DNA of 64,000 bases from Diaphorobacter sp. HDW4A (GTDB lineage: Bacteria; Pseudomonadota; Gammaproteobacteria; Burkholderiales; Burkholderiaceae_C), in assembly GCF_011305995.1 (NCBI RefSeq), contig NZ_CP049910.1, positions 6,276,501 to 6,340,500 on the forward strand, read 5' to 3'. Position 1 is the first letter of the stretch, and every line of letters starts with the position of its first letter. A model generated the notes under the pieces. That model saw only the letters and a list, made by a program, of their open reading frames with translations. It was not told where the DNA came from and searched no databases. The position numbers and the translations under genes were made by a program. Positions 41,338 through 50,840 of this stretch are shown piece by piece.

Positions 41338-42918
41338 ATGAAGAGCATTTCCAATAAGCTGGCTTCTATGTTGCTGGTGGCCGGGGCGACGTTGGGCACA
41401 GCAGCCCACGCGGTTCAGGATCTTCCCGGTGGACCGGCAGTCAAACAGCTCAATCTTGCGCCACCTGTCACGCGCATCGCTGAGGAGCAGCATTTCCTGC
41501 ATTGGATGATGTTGATCATCTGCACGGTGATCTTCATTGCCGTGTTCGCCGTGATGTTCTATTCCATCTGGAAGCATCGCAAGTCCAAGGGCGCCAAGGC
41601 CGCGAATTTTCATGAGTCCGTCACCGTCGAAGTGATCTGGACCATTGTTCCCTTCATCATCGTGATCCTGATGGCACTGCCAGCTACCAAGGTACTGGTC
41701 GCGCAGAAGGACACCACCAACGCCGACCTCACGGTCAAAGCCACGGGCTATCAGTGGAAGTGGGGCTACGATTACCTCTCCGGCGAGGGTGAGGGGCTGT
41801 CGTTCATCTCTACGCTGGATGTGGCGCAGCGCCAGATGTCCAACAGCGGCGATGTGAGCCAGGCGCCGAACGACTACCTGTTCAAGGTGGACAACCCGCT
41901 GGTGGTTCCGGTCAACAAGAAGGTGCGCGTGATCACCACGGCCAATGACGTGATCCACTCGTTCATGGTGCCATCGTTCGGCATCAAGCAGGATGCGATC
42001 CCCGGCTTTGTGCGCGACACGTGGTTTCGCGCCGAAAAGATCGGCGACTACTACGGTCAGTGCGCCGAGCTGTGTGGCAAGGAACACGCCTACATGCCGA
42101 TCCATGTGAAGGTACTCTCTGCAGAGGACTACTCCAAGTGGGTCGAGGGCGAGAAGAAGAAGGCCGACGCCAAGAAGGATGATCCAAGCAAGGTCTGGAC
42201 GCTGACCGATCTGGTCGCTCGCGGTGAGAAGGTCTACGGCGCCAACTGCGCGGCCTGCCACCAGGCCAACGGCAAGGGCGCTGGCCCTATCAAAGCACTG
42301 GATGGCAGCCCCGTGGTGCTCGGCCCCACCGCCGACATGATGCACGCCGTGCTTGAAGGCCGTGCCAATGGCGCAATGCCTTCCTGGAAGCAGTTGAGCG
42401 ACACTGATTTGGCGGCTGTGGTGACCTTTGCCAAGAACCACTGGAGCAACAAGACTGGCACGATGGTGCAGCCGGCGGAATTCGTGGCAGCGCGCGGCGG
42501 CAAGTTCCCGGAGGGCGGCGGTGCAGCGGCTCCGGCGGCGGCAACGCCTGCTCCGGCAGCGGCTCCAGCCAGCGCCGGGGCAACCGCAGCAGCATCCGCG
42601 AACGGCCCGTTCCAGATCTTCTTCGAGACTGGCAAGAGCGACCTCGGCCCCGAGGCGCAGGCCGAAGCCAAGCGCGCAGCTGACTACTGGAATGCACACA
42701 AGGACGGCAAGATCGCCCTGTCCGGGTTTGTCGATTCGACCGGCAGTGCCGACGTGAATGCCGAGCTCGCCAAGAAGCGCGCGCAGGCCGTTGCCAAGGT
42801 ACTGACCGACAATGGTGTGGCAGCCGACCGCATCGAACTGCGCAAGCCCGAGACGGTGACCGCAGGGGCAGGTGATGATCGTCAGGCGCGCCGCGTCGAT
42901 GTCGTCGCAGCGCAGTGA
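41338..42918 (+). CDS. coxB: Cytochrome c oxidase subunit II fused to cytochrome c and an OmpA-like domain
   Basis: 526 residues in four parts: signal peptide (1-25), two transmembrane helices (about 50-120), the CuA domain with CAELCGKEHAYM (Cys242, Cys246, His250, Met253) and aromatic stretch YQWKWGYDY, then a class I cytochrome c with CAACH (304-308), and after an Ala/Pro linker an OmpA-type domain (about 424-526, FQIFFETGKSDLG, GFVDSTGSADVNAELAKKR). Subunit II receives electrons from cytochrome c. The CoxB-cytochrome c fusion is the caa3 form; the OmpA part, normally peptidoglycan-binding, is unusual and may tether the oxidase. Confidence 0.93.
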   Translation: MKSISNKLASMLLVAGATLGTAAHAVQDLPGGPAVKQLNLAPPVTRIAEEQHFLHWMMLIICTVIFIAVFAVMFYSIWKHRKSKGAKAANFHESVTVEVIWTIVPFIIVILMALPATKVLVAQKDTTNADLTVKATGYQWKWGYDYLSGEGEGLSFISTLDVAQRQMSNSGDVSQAPNDYLFKVDNPLVVPVNKKVRVITTANDVIHSFMVPSFGIKQDAIPGFVRDTWFRAEKIGDYYGQCAELCGKEHAYMPIHVKVLSAEDYSKWVEGEKKKADAKKDDPSKVWTLTDLVARGEKVYGANCAACHQANGKGAGPIKALDGSPVVLGPTADMMHAVLEGRANGAMPSWKQLSDTDLAAVVTFAKNHWSNKTGTMVQPAEFVAARGGKFPEGGGAAAPAAATPAPAAAPASAGATAAASANGPFQIFFETGKSDLGPEAQAEAKRAADYWNAHKDGKIALSGFVDSTGSADVNAELAKKRAQAVAKVLTDNGVAADRIELRKPETVTAGAGDDRQARRVDVVAAQ

Positions 42919-42953
42919 AGAGTCCAGCACAGAAGATCGATTGGAGATAACAA

Positions 42954-44582
42954 ATGAGCGCAGTACTGGACAACCACGGTCACGCACACGATCACGGCCA
43001 TGACGACCACCATGGCGCACCGCACGGGTGGCGTCGCTGGGTGTTTGCCACCAATCACAAGGACATCGGTACGCTGTACCTGCTGTTCTCGTTCACCATG
43101 CTCATGGTGGGCGGTATTTTGGCGCTCTTGATTCGCGCCGAACTGTTCAAGCCAGGCCTGCAATTGGTGAACCCTGAGCTGTTCAATCAGCTCACCACCA
43201 TGCACGGCCTGATCATGGTGTTCGGCGCGATCATGCCGGCCTTCGTTGGCTTTGCGAACTGGATGATTCCGCTGCAGATCGGCGCATCCGACATGGCCTT
43301 TGCCCGCATGAACAACTTCAGCTTCTGGCTGCTGATTCCTGCGGCTGCGATGCTGGTCGGTTCGTTCTTCATGCCCGGCGGTGCACCTGCTGCGGGCTGG
43401 ACGCTGTACGCACCGCTCACGCTGCAGATGGGTCCTTCGATGGACGCCGGCATCTTCGCGATGCACATCATGGGTGCATCGTCCATCATGGGCGCGATCA
43501 ACATCATCGTGACCATCCTGAACATGCGCGCTCCCGGCATGACGTTGATGAAGATGCCCATGTTCTGCTGGACCTGGCTGATCACCGCCTACCTGCTGAT
43601 CGCCGTGATGCCTGTGCTGGCCGGCGCGATAACCATGACGCTGACGGACCGCCACTTCGGCACCAGCTTTTTCAACCCCGCCGGTGGCGGTGACCCGGTG
43701 ATGTACCAGCACATCTTCTGGTTCTTCGGCCACCCCGAGGTGTACATCATGATCTTGCCGGCCTTCGGCATCGTCAGCCAGATCGTGCCTGCGTTCAGCC
43801 GCAAGAAGCTGTTCGGCTACGCATCGATGGTGTACGCAACCGCATCGATCGCGATCCTGTCCTTCATCGTTTGGGCTCATCACATGTTCACCACCGGCAT
43901 GCCGGTGACTGGTCAGCTGTTCTTCATGTACGCAACCATGCTGATCTCCGTGCCCACGGCCGTGAAGATCTTCAACTGGGTGGCGACGATGTGGCGCGGC
44001 TCAATGACCTTCGAAACCCCCATGCTGTTCAGCGTGGGCTTCATCTTCGTGTTCACGATGGGTGGCTTCACCGGTCTGATCCTGTCGATGGCCCCCATCG
44101 ACATCCAGCTGCAGGACACTTACTACGTGGTGGCCCACTTCCACTACGTGCTGGTGGCCGGTTCGCTGTTCTCCATGTTTGCCGGTTACTACTACTGGGC
44201 GCCCAAGTGGACCGGTGTGATGTATTCCGAAACGCGTGGCCGCATCCACTTCTGGGGCTCGTTGATCACATTCAACGTGACCTTCTTCCCGATGCACTTC
44301 CTGGGTCTGGCCGGCATGCCGCGTCGCTATGCCGACTATCCGATGCAGTTTGCTGACTTCAACATGCTGGCCTCGATTGGTGCCTTCGGCTTCGGTTTGA
44401 TGCAGGTGTACTTCTTCTTGTTCGTGGTCGTGCCCGGCATGCGTCACAAGGGCGAGAAGGCACCCGCCAAGCCTTGGGAAGCAGCAGAAGGTCTGGAGTG
44501 GGAAGTTCCATCGCCCGCACCGTTCCACACCTTTGAGAACCCGCCCAAACTCGACGCCACCGCGACCCGCGTGATCGGCTGA
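42954..44582 (+). CDS. ctaD: Cytochrome c oxidase subunit I
   Basis: 542 residues with about 12 transmembrane helices. The heme-copper motifs are present: WFFGHPEVY (copper B histidine and the cross-linked tyrosine), VWAHHMFTTG for the other copper histidines, and AHFHYVL for the heme a and a3 ligands. It reduces oxygen to water and pumps protons. The N-terminus is His-rich (HGHAHDHGHDDHH), possibly metal-binding. It follows coxB by 35 bp and precedes the small 36-residue protein. Confidence 0.96.
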   Translation: MSAVLDNHGHAHDHGHDDHHGAPHGWRRWVFATNHKDIGTLYLLFSFTMLMVGGILALLIRAELFKPGLQLVNPELFNQLTTMHGLIMVFGAIMPAFVGFANWMIPLQIGASDMAFARMNNFSFWLLIPAAAMLVGSFFMPGGAPAAGWTLYAPLTLQMGPSMDAGIFAMHIMGASSIMGAINIIVTILNMRAPGMTLMKMPMFCWTWLITAYLLIAVMPVLAGAITMTLTDRHFGTSFFNPAGGGDPVMYQHIFWFFGHPEVYIMILPAFGIVSQIVPAFSRKKLFGYASMVYATASIAILSFIVWAHHMFTTGMPVTGQLFFMYATMLISVPTAVKIFNWVATMWRGSMTFETPMLFSVGFIFVFTMGGFTGLILSMAPIDIQLQDTYYVVAHFHYVLVAGSLFSMFAGYYYWAPKWTGVMYSETRGRIHFWGSLITFNVTFFPMHFLGLAGMPRRYADYPMQFADFNMLASIGAFGFGLMQVYFFLFVVVPGMRHKGEKAPAKPWEAAEGLEWEVPSPAPFHTFENPPKLDATATRVIG

Positions 44583-44633
44583 TCGCAGGCATCGACAAGC
44601 ACAACAGAAGACAACACAGGAGACATCGACACC

Positions 44634-44744
44634 ATGGCAACGCCGGAACAGAAGAAAGCAAACGCCCGACTTGGATGGATTCTGGTGTCGGTGGCCGTGG
44701 CGTTCTTCATCGGTTTCATGGTGAAGATGACCTGGCTGCACTGA
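44634..44744 (+). CDS. Small cytochrome oxidase-associated membrane protein, 36 residues
   Basis: A 36-codon gene missed by usual length limits. It starts MATPEQKKANARLGW, has a single transmembrane helix (about residues 16-30, ILVSVAVAFFIGFMV) and ends KMTWLH. AGGAGA lies before the ATG. Small proteins with this look sit between ctaD and ctaG in many Burkholderiales cox operons, where they are annotated as oxidase small assembly proteins. Conserved position and a coding-like sequence support it. Confidence 0.85.
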   Translation: MATPEQKKANARLGWILVSVAVAFFIGFMVKMTWLH

Positions 44745-44753
44745 GGTGACACG

Positions 44754-45371
44754 ATGAGCATGCGACGCGAAAACCTCAAGATGGTCGGCAAGCTCGCCGT
44801 GATCACGGCGGGCATGTTCGCGTTCGGCTATGTGCTCATCCCCATTTACAAGCACATCTGTGAAGTCACCGGCATCAACATCCTCTCGCTGTCCGAGCGC
44901 CAGGTGCCCGGCAACGGCACGGCGGGCAAGGATGTGAAGGTGCCCAAGAACTCGCAGGTGGACTATAGCCGCACGATCACCGTGGAGTTCGACGCCAACG
45001 CGCGTGGTCCGTGGCAGTTCAAGCCCGCCAAGAGCTCGCTCAAGGTGCATCCCGGCGAACTCGCGACCGTGATGTACGAGTTCGAGAATGTGCAGGACCG
45101 CCGCATGGCCGCTCAGGCCATCCCGAGCTACGCACCGCGCCAGGCGACCGCGTTCTTCAACAAGCTTGAGTGCTTTTGCTTCAACCAGTACACGCTCGAG
45201 CCCGGTGAAAAGCGCGACTGGCCGGTCACCTTCGTGATCGACCCACGCCTGTCCAAGGATGTGACCACGATCACCTTGTCCTACACCTTCTTCGAAGTGG
45301 GTGGCAAGACACCTCCGGCACCCGAGTCGACCGCCGCCGTGGTGGCCCCGGCCACGGGAGGTCGCTCATGA
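44754..45371 (+). CDS. ctaG: Cytochrome c oxidase assembly protein CtaG/Cox11
   Basis: 205 residues: one N-terminal transmembrane helix and a periplasmic domain with the copper-binding CFCF motif in FFNKLECFCFNQYTLEPGEKRDWPV. Cox11 delivers copper to the CuB site of subunit I. GAGGTGAC lies before the ATG at 44754. The last bases overlap the DUF2970 start, so translation is probably coupled. An internal ATG at 44760 is a possible alternative. Confidence 0.94.
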   Translation: MSMRRENLKMVGKLAVITAGMFAFGYVLIPIYKHICEVTGINILSLSERQVPGNGTAGKDVKVPKNSQVDYSRTITVEFDANARGPWQFKPAKSSLKVHPGELATVMYEFENVQDRRMAAQAIPSYAPRQATAFFNKLECFCFNQYTLEPGEKRDWPVTFVIDPRLSKDVTTITLSYTFFEVGGKTPPAPESTAAVVAPATGGRS

Positions 45372-45637
45372 GCGAAGGAATGGGTGGCGCAATGACGACG
45401 AAAGAGCCGAATGACAAGAACAGCAGCCGCAGCGACGCGACGCCAGCGCACCAGCGGCAGGGTTCGCTGCTGCGCACGGTGCGCGCCGTCGCATGGTCGA
45501 TGATCGGCCTGCGCAAGGGTGCCGAATACCAGAAGGACATTGACAAGCTCAATCCGATCCACATCATTGTGGTGGGTCTGCTGGGTCTGTTTCTGCTGGT
45601 GATCGGACTGATCGCGCTGGTGAACTGGATCGTCTGA
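45368..45637 (+). CDS. DUF2970 membrane protein
   Basis: 89 residues with one C-terminal transmembrane helix (about 67-87, IHIIVVGLLGLFLLVIGLIALV). The preceding AVAWSMIGLRKGAEYQKDIDKLNPIH is the DUF2970 signature. The family is restricted mainly to beta- and gamma-proteobacteria and usually lies in cox operons. ATGA overlap with ctaG. A role in oxidase assembly or stability is inferred from position. Confidence 0.9.
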   Translation: MSEGMGGAMTTKEPNDKNSSRSDATPAHQRQGSLLRTVRAVAWSMIGLRKGAEYQKDIDKLNPIHIIVVGLLGLFLLVIGLIALVNWIV

Positions 45638-45700
45638 GAACGCAACGCATAGAACAACGCATAACCGATAACAGAGAATTTGAGAGATACAGGAGCTGAC

Positions 45701-46582
45701 ATGAGTGCAACCACCCCAGGCACCACGCCTTACTACTACGTACCGGCTCATTCGCATCATCCGGTGATGGCATCCATCGGTCTGTTCATGGTGATCCTCG
45801 GCGCGAGCCAGTGGATCAACGGCCATGAATGGGGCAAGTATTCGCTGTTTGTTGGCCTCGTCTGGTGGCTGACCGTGCTCTGGAACTGGTTTTGCGAGGC
45901 GCGTCGCGAAAGCGAGGGCGGTCTCTACAGCACCAAGATCGACATCTCCTACCGCTGGAGCATGAGCTGGTTCATCTTCTCGGAAGTGATGTTCTTCGGC
46001 GCGTTCTTCACAGCACTCTGGTGGGCCCGTGCGCACTCGGTGCCCGCACTCGGCAGCCTTGACAACGCGATTCTCTGGCCCGACTTCAAGGCCGTCTGGC
46101 CCAGCATTGCGGCCGGTGTGACCGCTGCGCCTGCAGGCCTCGTCGAGCCCTTCCAGACTGTCGGCCCCTTCTGGCTGCCGACCATCAATACCGCGCTGCT
46201 GCTGACGTCCGGCGTGACGCTGACCATCGCCCACCACGCGCTGCGTGAAGACCACCGCAGCAAGTGCATCCAGTTCATGTGGATCACCGTGATTCTGGGT
46301 TTCATCTTCCTGTGCGTGCAGGGCTATGAATACTTTCACCTGTACACCGAGCTGAACCTCAAGCTCAACTCCGGCATCTACGGCTCGACGTTCTATATGC
46401 TGACCGGGTTCCATGGTTTCCACGTGTTTGTGGGCATGCTGATGCTGTTCTTCATCACGATCCGTCTGATGAAGGGGGATTTCACGGCCGCGCGCCACTT
46501 CGGGTTTGAAGGGGCTGCCTGGTACTGGCACTTTGTGGACGTGGTGTGGTTGGGGCTGTACATCCTCGTCTACTGGATGTGA
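45701..46582 (+). CDS. coxC: Cytochrome c oxidase subunit III
   Basis: 293 residues with seven transmembrane helices and the conserved glutamate in FIFSEVMFFGAFFTALWW. The end AWYWHFVDVVWLGLYILVYWM is typical of subunit III. It stabilises proton uptake by subunit I. AGGAG precedes the ATG at 45701. It closes the structural operon; a terminator follows 42 bp later. Confidence 0.95.
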   Translation: MSATTPGTTPYYYVPAHSHHPVMASIGLFMVILGASQWINGHEWGKYSLFVGLVWWLTVLWNWFCEARRESEGGLYSTKIDISYRWSMSWFIFSEVMFFGAFFTALWWARAHSVPALGSLDNAILWPDFKAVWPSIAAGVTAAPAGLVEPFQTVGPFWLPTINTALLLTSGVTLTIAHHALREDHRSKCIQFMWITVILGFIFLCVQGYEYFHLYTELNLKLNSGIYGSTFYMLTGFHGFHVFVGMLMLFFITIRLMKGDFTAARHFGFEGAAWYWHFVDVVWLGLYILVYWM

Positions 46583-46624
46583 CGACTTTGCTGGGGCTAT
46601 ATGTCCCACCTACAGTCATCAGGG

Positions 46625-46647
46625 AAAGCGCCTTCGGGCGCTTTTTT
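46625..46647 (+). terminator. Rho-independent terminator after coxC
   Basis: Stem AAAGCGCC-TTCG-GGCGCTTT with a stable TTCG tetraloop and a run of six T. Confidence 0.92.
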
Positions 46648-46652
46648 CGTGG

Positions 46653-46830
46653 TTTGATTGTTGTGTTTTGATTTTTGATCGCGGAGCCTTGGCGGCTCCG
46701 AGGGCTGGTCGTTTTGAGGCGGCAATACAGCCCCTCATGCGTCGTTGCGAAGCCTTGCCGTACAAGAGTACTGGCTGCGGCTTCGACGCCTAGCCTGAGG
46801 GGCTGTCTTGCCGTTGGAGTGGTGGTTCGA
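46653..46830 (+). repeat. Dispersed repeat family A, copy 2
   Basis: Aligns with 33085-33256. The core 46727-46806 has the ACAGCCCCT/AGGGGCTGT arms. The upstream hairpin is GGAGCC/GGCTCC here and GAAGCC/GGCTTC in copy 1, a compensatory change. It lies between the convergent coxC and DUF2909 genes. The 311-bp gap holds only the terminator and this repeat. Confidence 0.75.
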
Positions 46831-46893
46831 GGCGGGTGCGCGCTGCTTGGCCTGCCGTTTGGATGCGGGGTCCGGTTGGGTTGTCTGCTTTGT

Positions 46894-47121
46894 TTATTGC
46901 GCTTTGACCGGAAGGCCTGTGGGCTGGATGTATCCGAGCTTCCAGGCGATCAGCACGCAGAGGAACAGTACGACTGAGAGCGCTATGCGTGCGGTGAGGG
47001 CCCAGGCCATGCGTTTGCTGCGGGTACGGTCGTCGCCTTTTCCGCGCATCATGAAGAAGAGCGCGGAGCCCAGACTGGCGAGGATGGCCAGGAACGCGAG
47101 GGCGACGAGGATGGATTTCAT
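46894..47121 (-). CDS. DUF2909 twin-transmembrane protein
   Basis: 75 residues with two transmembrane helices (about 3-24 and 42-62) around a basic loop RGKGDDRTRSKRMAW. This matches the DUF2909 twin-transmembrane family found in proteobacterial cox loci. A longer frame upstream on the same strand is antisense to the SURF1 gene and is not coding. Its ATG is only 15 bp from the divergent SURF1 start. Role in the oxidase locus is inferred. Confidence 0.85.
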   Translation of the reverse strand: MKSILVALAFLAILASLGSALFFMMRGKGDDRTRSKRMAWALTARIALSVVLFLCVLIAWKLGYIQPTGLPVKAQ

Positions 47122-47136
47122 GGAGAGCGATATTAC

Positions 47137-47958
47137 GTGAATACAGTGAGCGGCGGGCAGGTGCTCGGATGGCGGTTCTGGATCATCACGCTGGCGGCAT
47201 TGGCCACCATGGCGGTGACGGCCTCGCTCGGGCGTTGGCAGCTTTCGCGTGCGGCGCAGAAAGAAGCGTTGCAGCAGGCGATGGACCAGCGCATGGCCGA
47301 GCCGCCGCTCGGCGCTGCGCAGTTTCTCGTGCAACTTCGCGACCTGCCTGCTGACGTGCAAAGAGCGGGTCCGGAAAACGATCCACTGCTGCACCGGCAG
47401 GTAAAGCTCACGGGCCACTGGATTGTTGACAAGACCGTGTATCTGGACAATCGGCAGATGCACGGGCGTCAGGGTTTTTTTGTGATGACGCCGCTGCGAT
47501 TGAGTGACGCGGTCGCGCCGCCGCAGCAGTCGTCCGTCGTGATGGTGCAGCGGGGCTGGGTGCCGCGCAATTTCGAAGACCGCGCGCGGCTGCCGGAGAT
47601 CCGCACGCCCGAGGGCGAGGTGCAGATTCTGGGCCGTGTGGCGGCACGACCGGCGCGGCTCTATGAATTCGACACATCCGGAAACAGCGCAAGGGCTTCC
47701 GCGATCCGGCAAAATCTGGACTTGGTCACCTTTGGGGCCGAGACAGGTCTCCCACTGTTGCCGTTGTCTGTCGTGCAGACGGCGGGCGACGCAAACGACG
47801 GCCTGCTGCGTGATTGGCCGGCCGTTGATTCCGGTGTCGACAAGCATTACGGTTACGCATTCCAATGGTTCGGGCTTTGCGCCCTGGTGGCAATCCTCTA
47901 TGTCTGGTTCCAACTCATCCGACGCTTCTTTCGCCCACGCAGCCAGCCGTCCGCCTGA
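47137..47958 (+). CDS. SURF1-family cytochrome oxidase assembly protein
   Basis: 273 residues with transmembrane helices near each end and the SURF1 pattern: FWIITLAALATMAVTASLGRWQLSRA, VKLTGHWI, VMVQRGWVPR and YGYAFQWFGLCALVAILYVWF at the end. SURF1 helps place heme a in subunit I. GTG start at 47137, with another GTG at 47146 possible. The start lies 15 bp from the DUF2909 start, so its promoter must overlap that gene. Confidence 0.93.
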   Translation: MNTVSGGQVLGWRFWIITLAALATMAVTASLGRWQLSRAAQKEALQQAMDQRMAEPPLGAAQFLVQLRDLPADVQRAGPENDPLLHRQVKLTGHWIVDKTVYLDNRQMHGRQGFFVMTPLRLSDAVAPPQQSSVVMVQRGWVPRNFEDRARLPEIRTPEGEVQILGRVAARPARLYEFDTSGNSARASAIRQNLDLVTFGAETGLPLLPLSVVQTAGDANDGLLRDWPAVDSGVDKHYGYAFQWFGLCALVAILYVWFQLIRRFFRPRSQPSA

Positions 47959-48667
47959 GACGACGGCGGCGGCCGAGAGCCCGCTCGCGTTTACCGTGCA
48001 CAGCATGCCTAGCGCAGGCGCAGCCATGGCCGATGCCGAGGCCAAACAGCTGCGCACCGGGCGCTGGAAGATGCTCTCGGTGCTGCTCGTCTGCGCAGCG
48101 CCGGTGATCGCCTCGTACTTCACCTACTACGTGATCCGCCCCGATGGACGTCGCAACTATGGCGAGCTGATCCAGCCGCAGCACGCGATGCCTGAGAACG
48201 CGATGGTGACCACGCTGGACGGCAAGAGCGGACCGCTCGACGAGATGAAGGGCCAGTGGCTGCTGGTGAGCGTCGCGCCCGCAGCGTGCGACGAGACTTG
48301 CCGCAACCACCTCTACCTGCAGCGTCAGTTGCGCGAGAGTCTCGGCAAGGAAAAGGAGCGCATGGACTGGGTCTGGTTGGTGAACGATCAGGCGCAGATT
48401 CCCGCCGACATCGCACCCGGTCTGGCACAGGCGAGCGTGGTGCGTGCCGATCCCGCAATGATCGCGCAGTGGCTGCAGCCAGCGGCCGGACAGGCACTGT
48501 CAGACCATTTGTATGTGGTCGACCCGATGGGCCACTGGATGATGCGCTTTCCCGCCAAGATGGACCGCAAGAGCGCATCGCAGGCCAAGCGCGATCTGGA
48601 TCGACTGCTGCGTGCGTCGTCGTCCTGGGACAAGGCAGGGCGCGATGAGGAGATTGTGAAGCCATGA
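47900..48667 (+). CDS. Hypothetical membrane-anchored protein of the cox locus
   Basis: Up to 255 residues. One transmembrane helix (MLSVLLVCAAPVIASYFTYYV) is followed by a periplasmic domain that looks thioredoxin/SCO-like in layout: GQWLLVSVAPAACDETCRNHLYLQRQLRE with CDETC in the place of the SCO CxxxC, and HLYVVDPMGHWMMRFP near the end. It is normally left as hypothetical in such loci. The start is uncertain: 47900 overlaps SURF1 by 59 bp, while later ATGs at about 48006 or 48027 would avoid this. It may help copper or disulfide handling, by analogy. Confidence 0.75.
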   Translation: MSGSNSSDASFAHAASRPPETTAAAESPLAFTVHSMPSAGAAMADAEAKQLRTGRWKMLSVLLVCAAPVIASYFTYYVIRPDGRRNYGELIQPQHAMPENAMVTTLDGKSGPLDEMKGQWLLVSVAPAACDETCRNHLYLQRQLRESLGKEKERMDWVWLVNDQAQIPADIAPGLAQASVVRADPAMIAQWLQPAAGQALSDHLYVVDPMGHWMMRFPAKMDRKSASQAKRDLDRLLRASSSWDKAGRDEEIVKP

Positions 48668-49875
48668 GCTTGAACGCGAGCGACATGCAACCGCTCTATG
48701 ATTTTGCTCCGGTGCTGGAGTTGATGGCCTTTGGTCTGGTGATCGCGCTTGCGCCCATCACTTGTGTGTGGCTGCGCAACCGTCACCATACGCCCGTGCG
48801 CAAGTTGCAGGCGCTGACTGTGCTCACGCTGTTCCTCACTTTCGATCTGGTGTTGTTCGGTGCATTCACGCGCCTTACCGATTCGGGCCTTGGCTGCCCC
48901 GACTGGCCGGGCTGCTATGGCAGCTCCAGCCCCGTGGGCGCGATGGCGGAAATCACCGCTGCGCAGACCGCCATGCCCACAGGCCCCGTCACGCACGGCA
49001 AGGCTTGGGTGGAGATGATCCACCGCTATCTTGCGACGACAGTCGGAGTGCTCATCATCGTGTTGACCGTGGGTGCTTGGTGGCAGCGCCATCAGGCCAA
49101 GAAGCAGAGGGCACCCGAGCCCGCTCTTAGTCCGTGGTGGCCCACGTTCACGCTGTTCTGGGTGTGCCTGCAGGGCGCGTTCGGCGCGTGGACGGTGACG
49201 ATGAAACTCTTTCCCGCCATCGTCACGCTGCACCTCATCGGTGGCTCTGTGCTGCTGATCCTGCTGTGCGTGCAGGCCGTGCACAAGACGCTGAGCAGCA
49301 AGCACCTGTTGCCTGTTGAAGTCCCTCGCGGCATCTACATCGCCATGGCCGTCACCGGCCTGCTCGTGATCCTGCAGACGTTGCTCGGCGGCTGGGTGAG
49401 CACCAATTACGCCGTGCTCGCCTGCACCACCTTCCCCACTTGCCAGGGCAGCTGGTGGCCTGCAATGGACTTCTCGCAGGGCTTCCAGATCTGGCGTGAA
49501 CTCGGCCTGCTCAAAGATGGCAGCCACATCAGTTTTCAGGCGCTGACTGCGATCCACTATGTGCATCGTCTGGCCGCCTACATCGTGCTGGCCGCGTTGA
49601 TCGCACTGGCCTGGCGCATGCATCGCGCACAGGTGTTGCGTGATCAAATGCGCTGGCTCGGCGGGCTCACGCTGCTGCAGTTTCTCACGGGCCTGTCGAA
49701 CGTTGTTCTCGACTGGCCACTGGTCGCCGCCGTGCTCCACACGGGCGGCGCGGCTGCATTGCTGGTGGTGCTGACCTGGGGGCTGGCCGCAAGCCGCCCA
49801 ACGAGCTTGGTCACCGTCTCCGCCAAAGCTGACCAGAACAAGGTGCGCACGAGCACCACGAAAGTTTCCGTATGA
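48664..49875 (+). CDS. ctaA: Heme A synthase (COX15/CtaA)
   Basis: 403 residues with about eight transmembrane helices, conserved [20 protein letters not shown] with its cysteine pair, a second pair in [11 protein letters not shown], and heme-ligand histidines in EMIHRY and [11 protein letters not shown]. It oxidises the C8 methyl of heme O to the formyl of heme A. ATGA overlaps with the genes on both sides show tight coupling with ctaB. Confidence 0.94.
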   Translation: MSLNASDMQPLYDFAPVLELMAFGLVIALAPITCVWLRNRHHTPVRKLQALTVLTLFLTFDLVLFGAFTRLTDSGLGCPDWPGCYGSSSPVGAMAEITAAQTAMPTGPVTHGKAWVEMIHRYLATTVGVLIIVLTVGAWWQRHQAKKQRAPEPALSPWWPTFTLFWVCLQGAFGAWTVTMKLFPAIVTLHLIGGSVLLILLCVQAVHKTLSSKHLLPVEVPRGIYIAMAVTGLLVILQTLLGGWVSTNYAVLACTTFPTCQGSWWPAMDFSQGFQIWRELGLLKDGSHISFQALTAIHYVHRLAAYIVLAALIALAWRMHRAQVLRDQMRWLGGLTLLQFLTGLSNVVLDWPLVAAVLHTGGAAALLVVLTWGLAASRPTSLVTVSAKADQNKVRTSTTKVSV

Positions 49876-50831
49876 GCGCCGCTCCCTCACCTTCACCGTC
49901 GACCTCTTCCTCTCCGGCAGCAGCGCCCAAGTCTGCAGCCGCCACCGCTGCAGTGCACCTGCCTTCGCGTTTTGCGCAGTTCTACGCGCTCACCAAACCA
50001 CGCGTGGTGCAGCTCATCGTGTTCTGCGCCTTTATCGGCATGGTGCTCGCCGTGCCCGGCATGCCTAGTCTGGGGCAATGGGGCCTGATGGCAATTGCCA
50101 GCGCCGGCATCTGGCTAGTGGCCGGAGCGGCAGCAGCCTTCAACTGCATCGTCGAGCAGGGAATCGACGCCAAGATGAAGCGCACCGCCTGGCGCCCCAC
50201 GGCCAAGGGCGAGCTCTCCAACGTGCAGACGCTGCTGTTCTCGGCGGCGCTGTGCGCCATCGGCTCAGCCATTCTGTACGTGTTGGTCAACCCGCTCACC
50301 ATGTGGCTCACCTTTGCCACCTTCGTCGGCTATGCGGTGATCTATACCGTGATCCTCAAGCCGCTCACACCGCAGAACATCGTCATTGGCGGCGCATCGG
50401 GCGCCATGCCGCCCGTGCTCGGCTGGGCTGCCATGACCGACCACGTCGGCCCCGAGGCACTGATCCTGTTTCTCATCATTTTCCTGTGGACCCCGCCGCA
50501 CTTCTGGGCCTTGGCGCTCTACCGCGTCGAGGACTACCGCAAGTCCGGTCTGCCGATGCTGCCCGTCACCCACGGCAACGAGTTCACTCGGCTGCAGGTG
50601 TTTCTCTACACCATCATTCTGTTCGCAGGCTGTCTGATGCCGTTTGTCTACGGCATGAGCTCGTGGATCTATCTGGCAGCGGCCGTGGTGCTGAGCATTG
50701 GCTTCTGCTGGTACGGCTTCAAGCTCTGGCGTAACTATTCCGATGCGCTCGCGCGCAAGACCTTCCGTTTCTCCCTGATCCACCTGAGCGCACTGTTCGC
50801 AGCGTTGCTGGTCGATCACTATGTTCTGTGA
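49872..50831 (+). CDS. ctaB: Protoheme IX farnesyltransferase (heme O synthase)
   Basis: 319 residues with about nine transmembrane helices after a 35-residue Ser/Pro/Ala-rich N-terminus. The UbiA-type motif reads [19 protein letters not shown], with Glu in place of the usual first Asp, and the second polar loop is [15 protein letters not shown]. It attaches farnesyl diphosphate to heme B. Heme O goes to CtaA encoded just upstream. Confidence 0.95.
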   Translation: MSAAPSPSPSTSSSPAAAPKSAAATAAVHLPSRFAQFYALTKPRVVQLIVFCAFIGMVLAVPGMPSLGQWGLMAIASAGIWLVAGAAAAFNCIVEQGIDAKMKRTAWRPTAKGELSNVQTLLFSAALCAIGSAILYVLVNPLTMWLTFATFVGYAVIYTVILKPLTPQNIVIGGASGAMPPVLGWAAMTDHVGPEALILFLIIFLWTPPHFWALALYRVEDYRKSGLPMLPVTHGNEFTRLQVFLYTIILFAGCLMPFVYGMSSWIYLAAAVVLSIGFCWYGFKLWRNYSDALARKTFRFSLIHLSALFAALLVDHYVL

Positions 50832-50840
50832 GAAAAATGA

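Noticed and set aside
47122..48123. N-terminal extension of the DUF2909 frame
   Set aside because: Antisense to SURF1. The 75-residue product alone matches the family.
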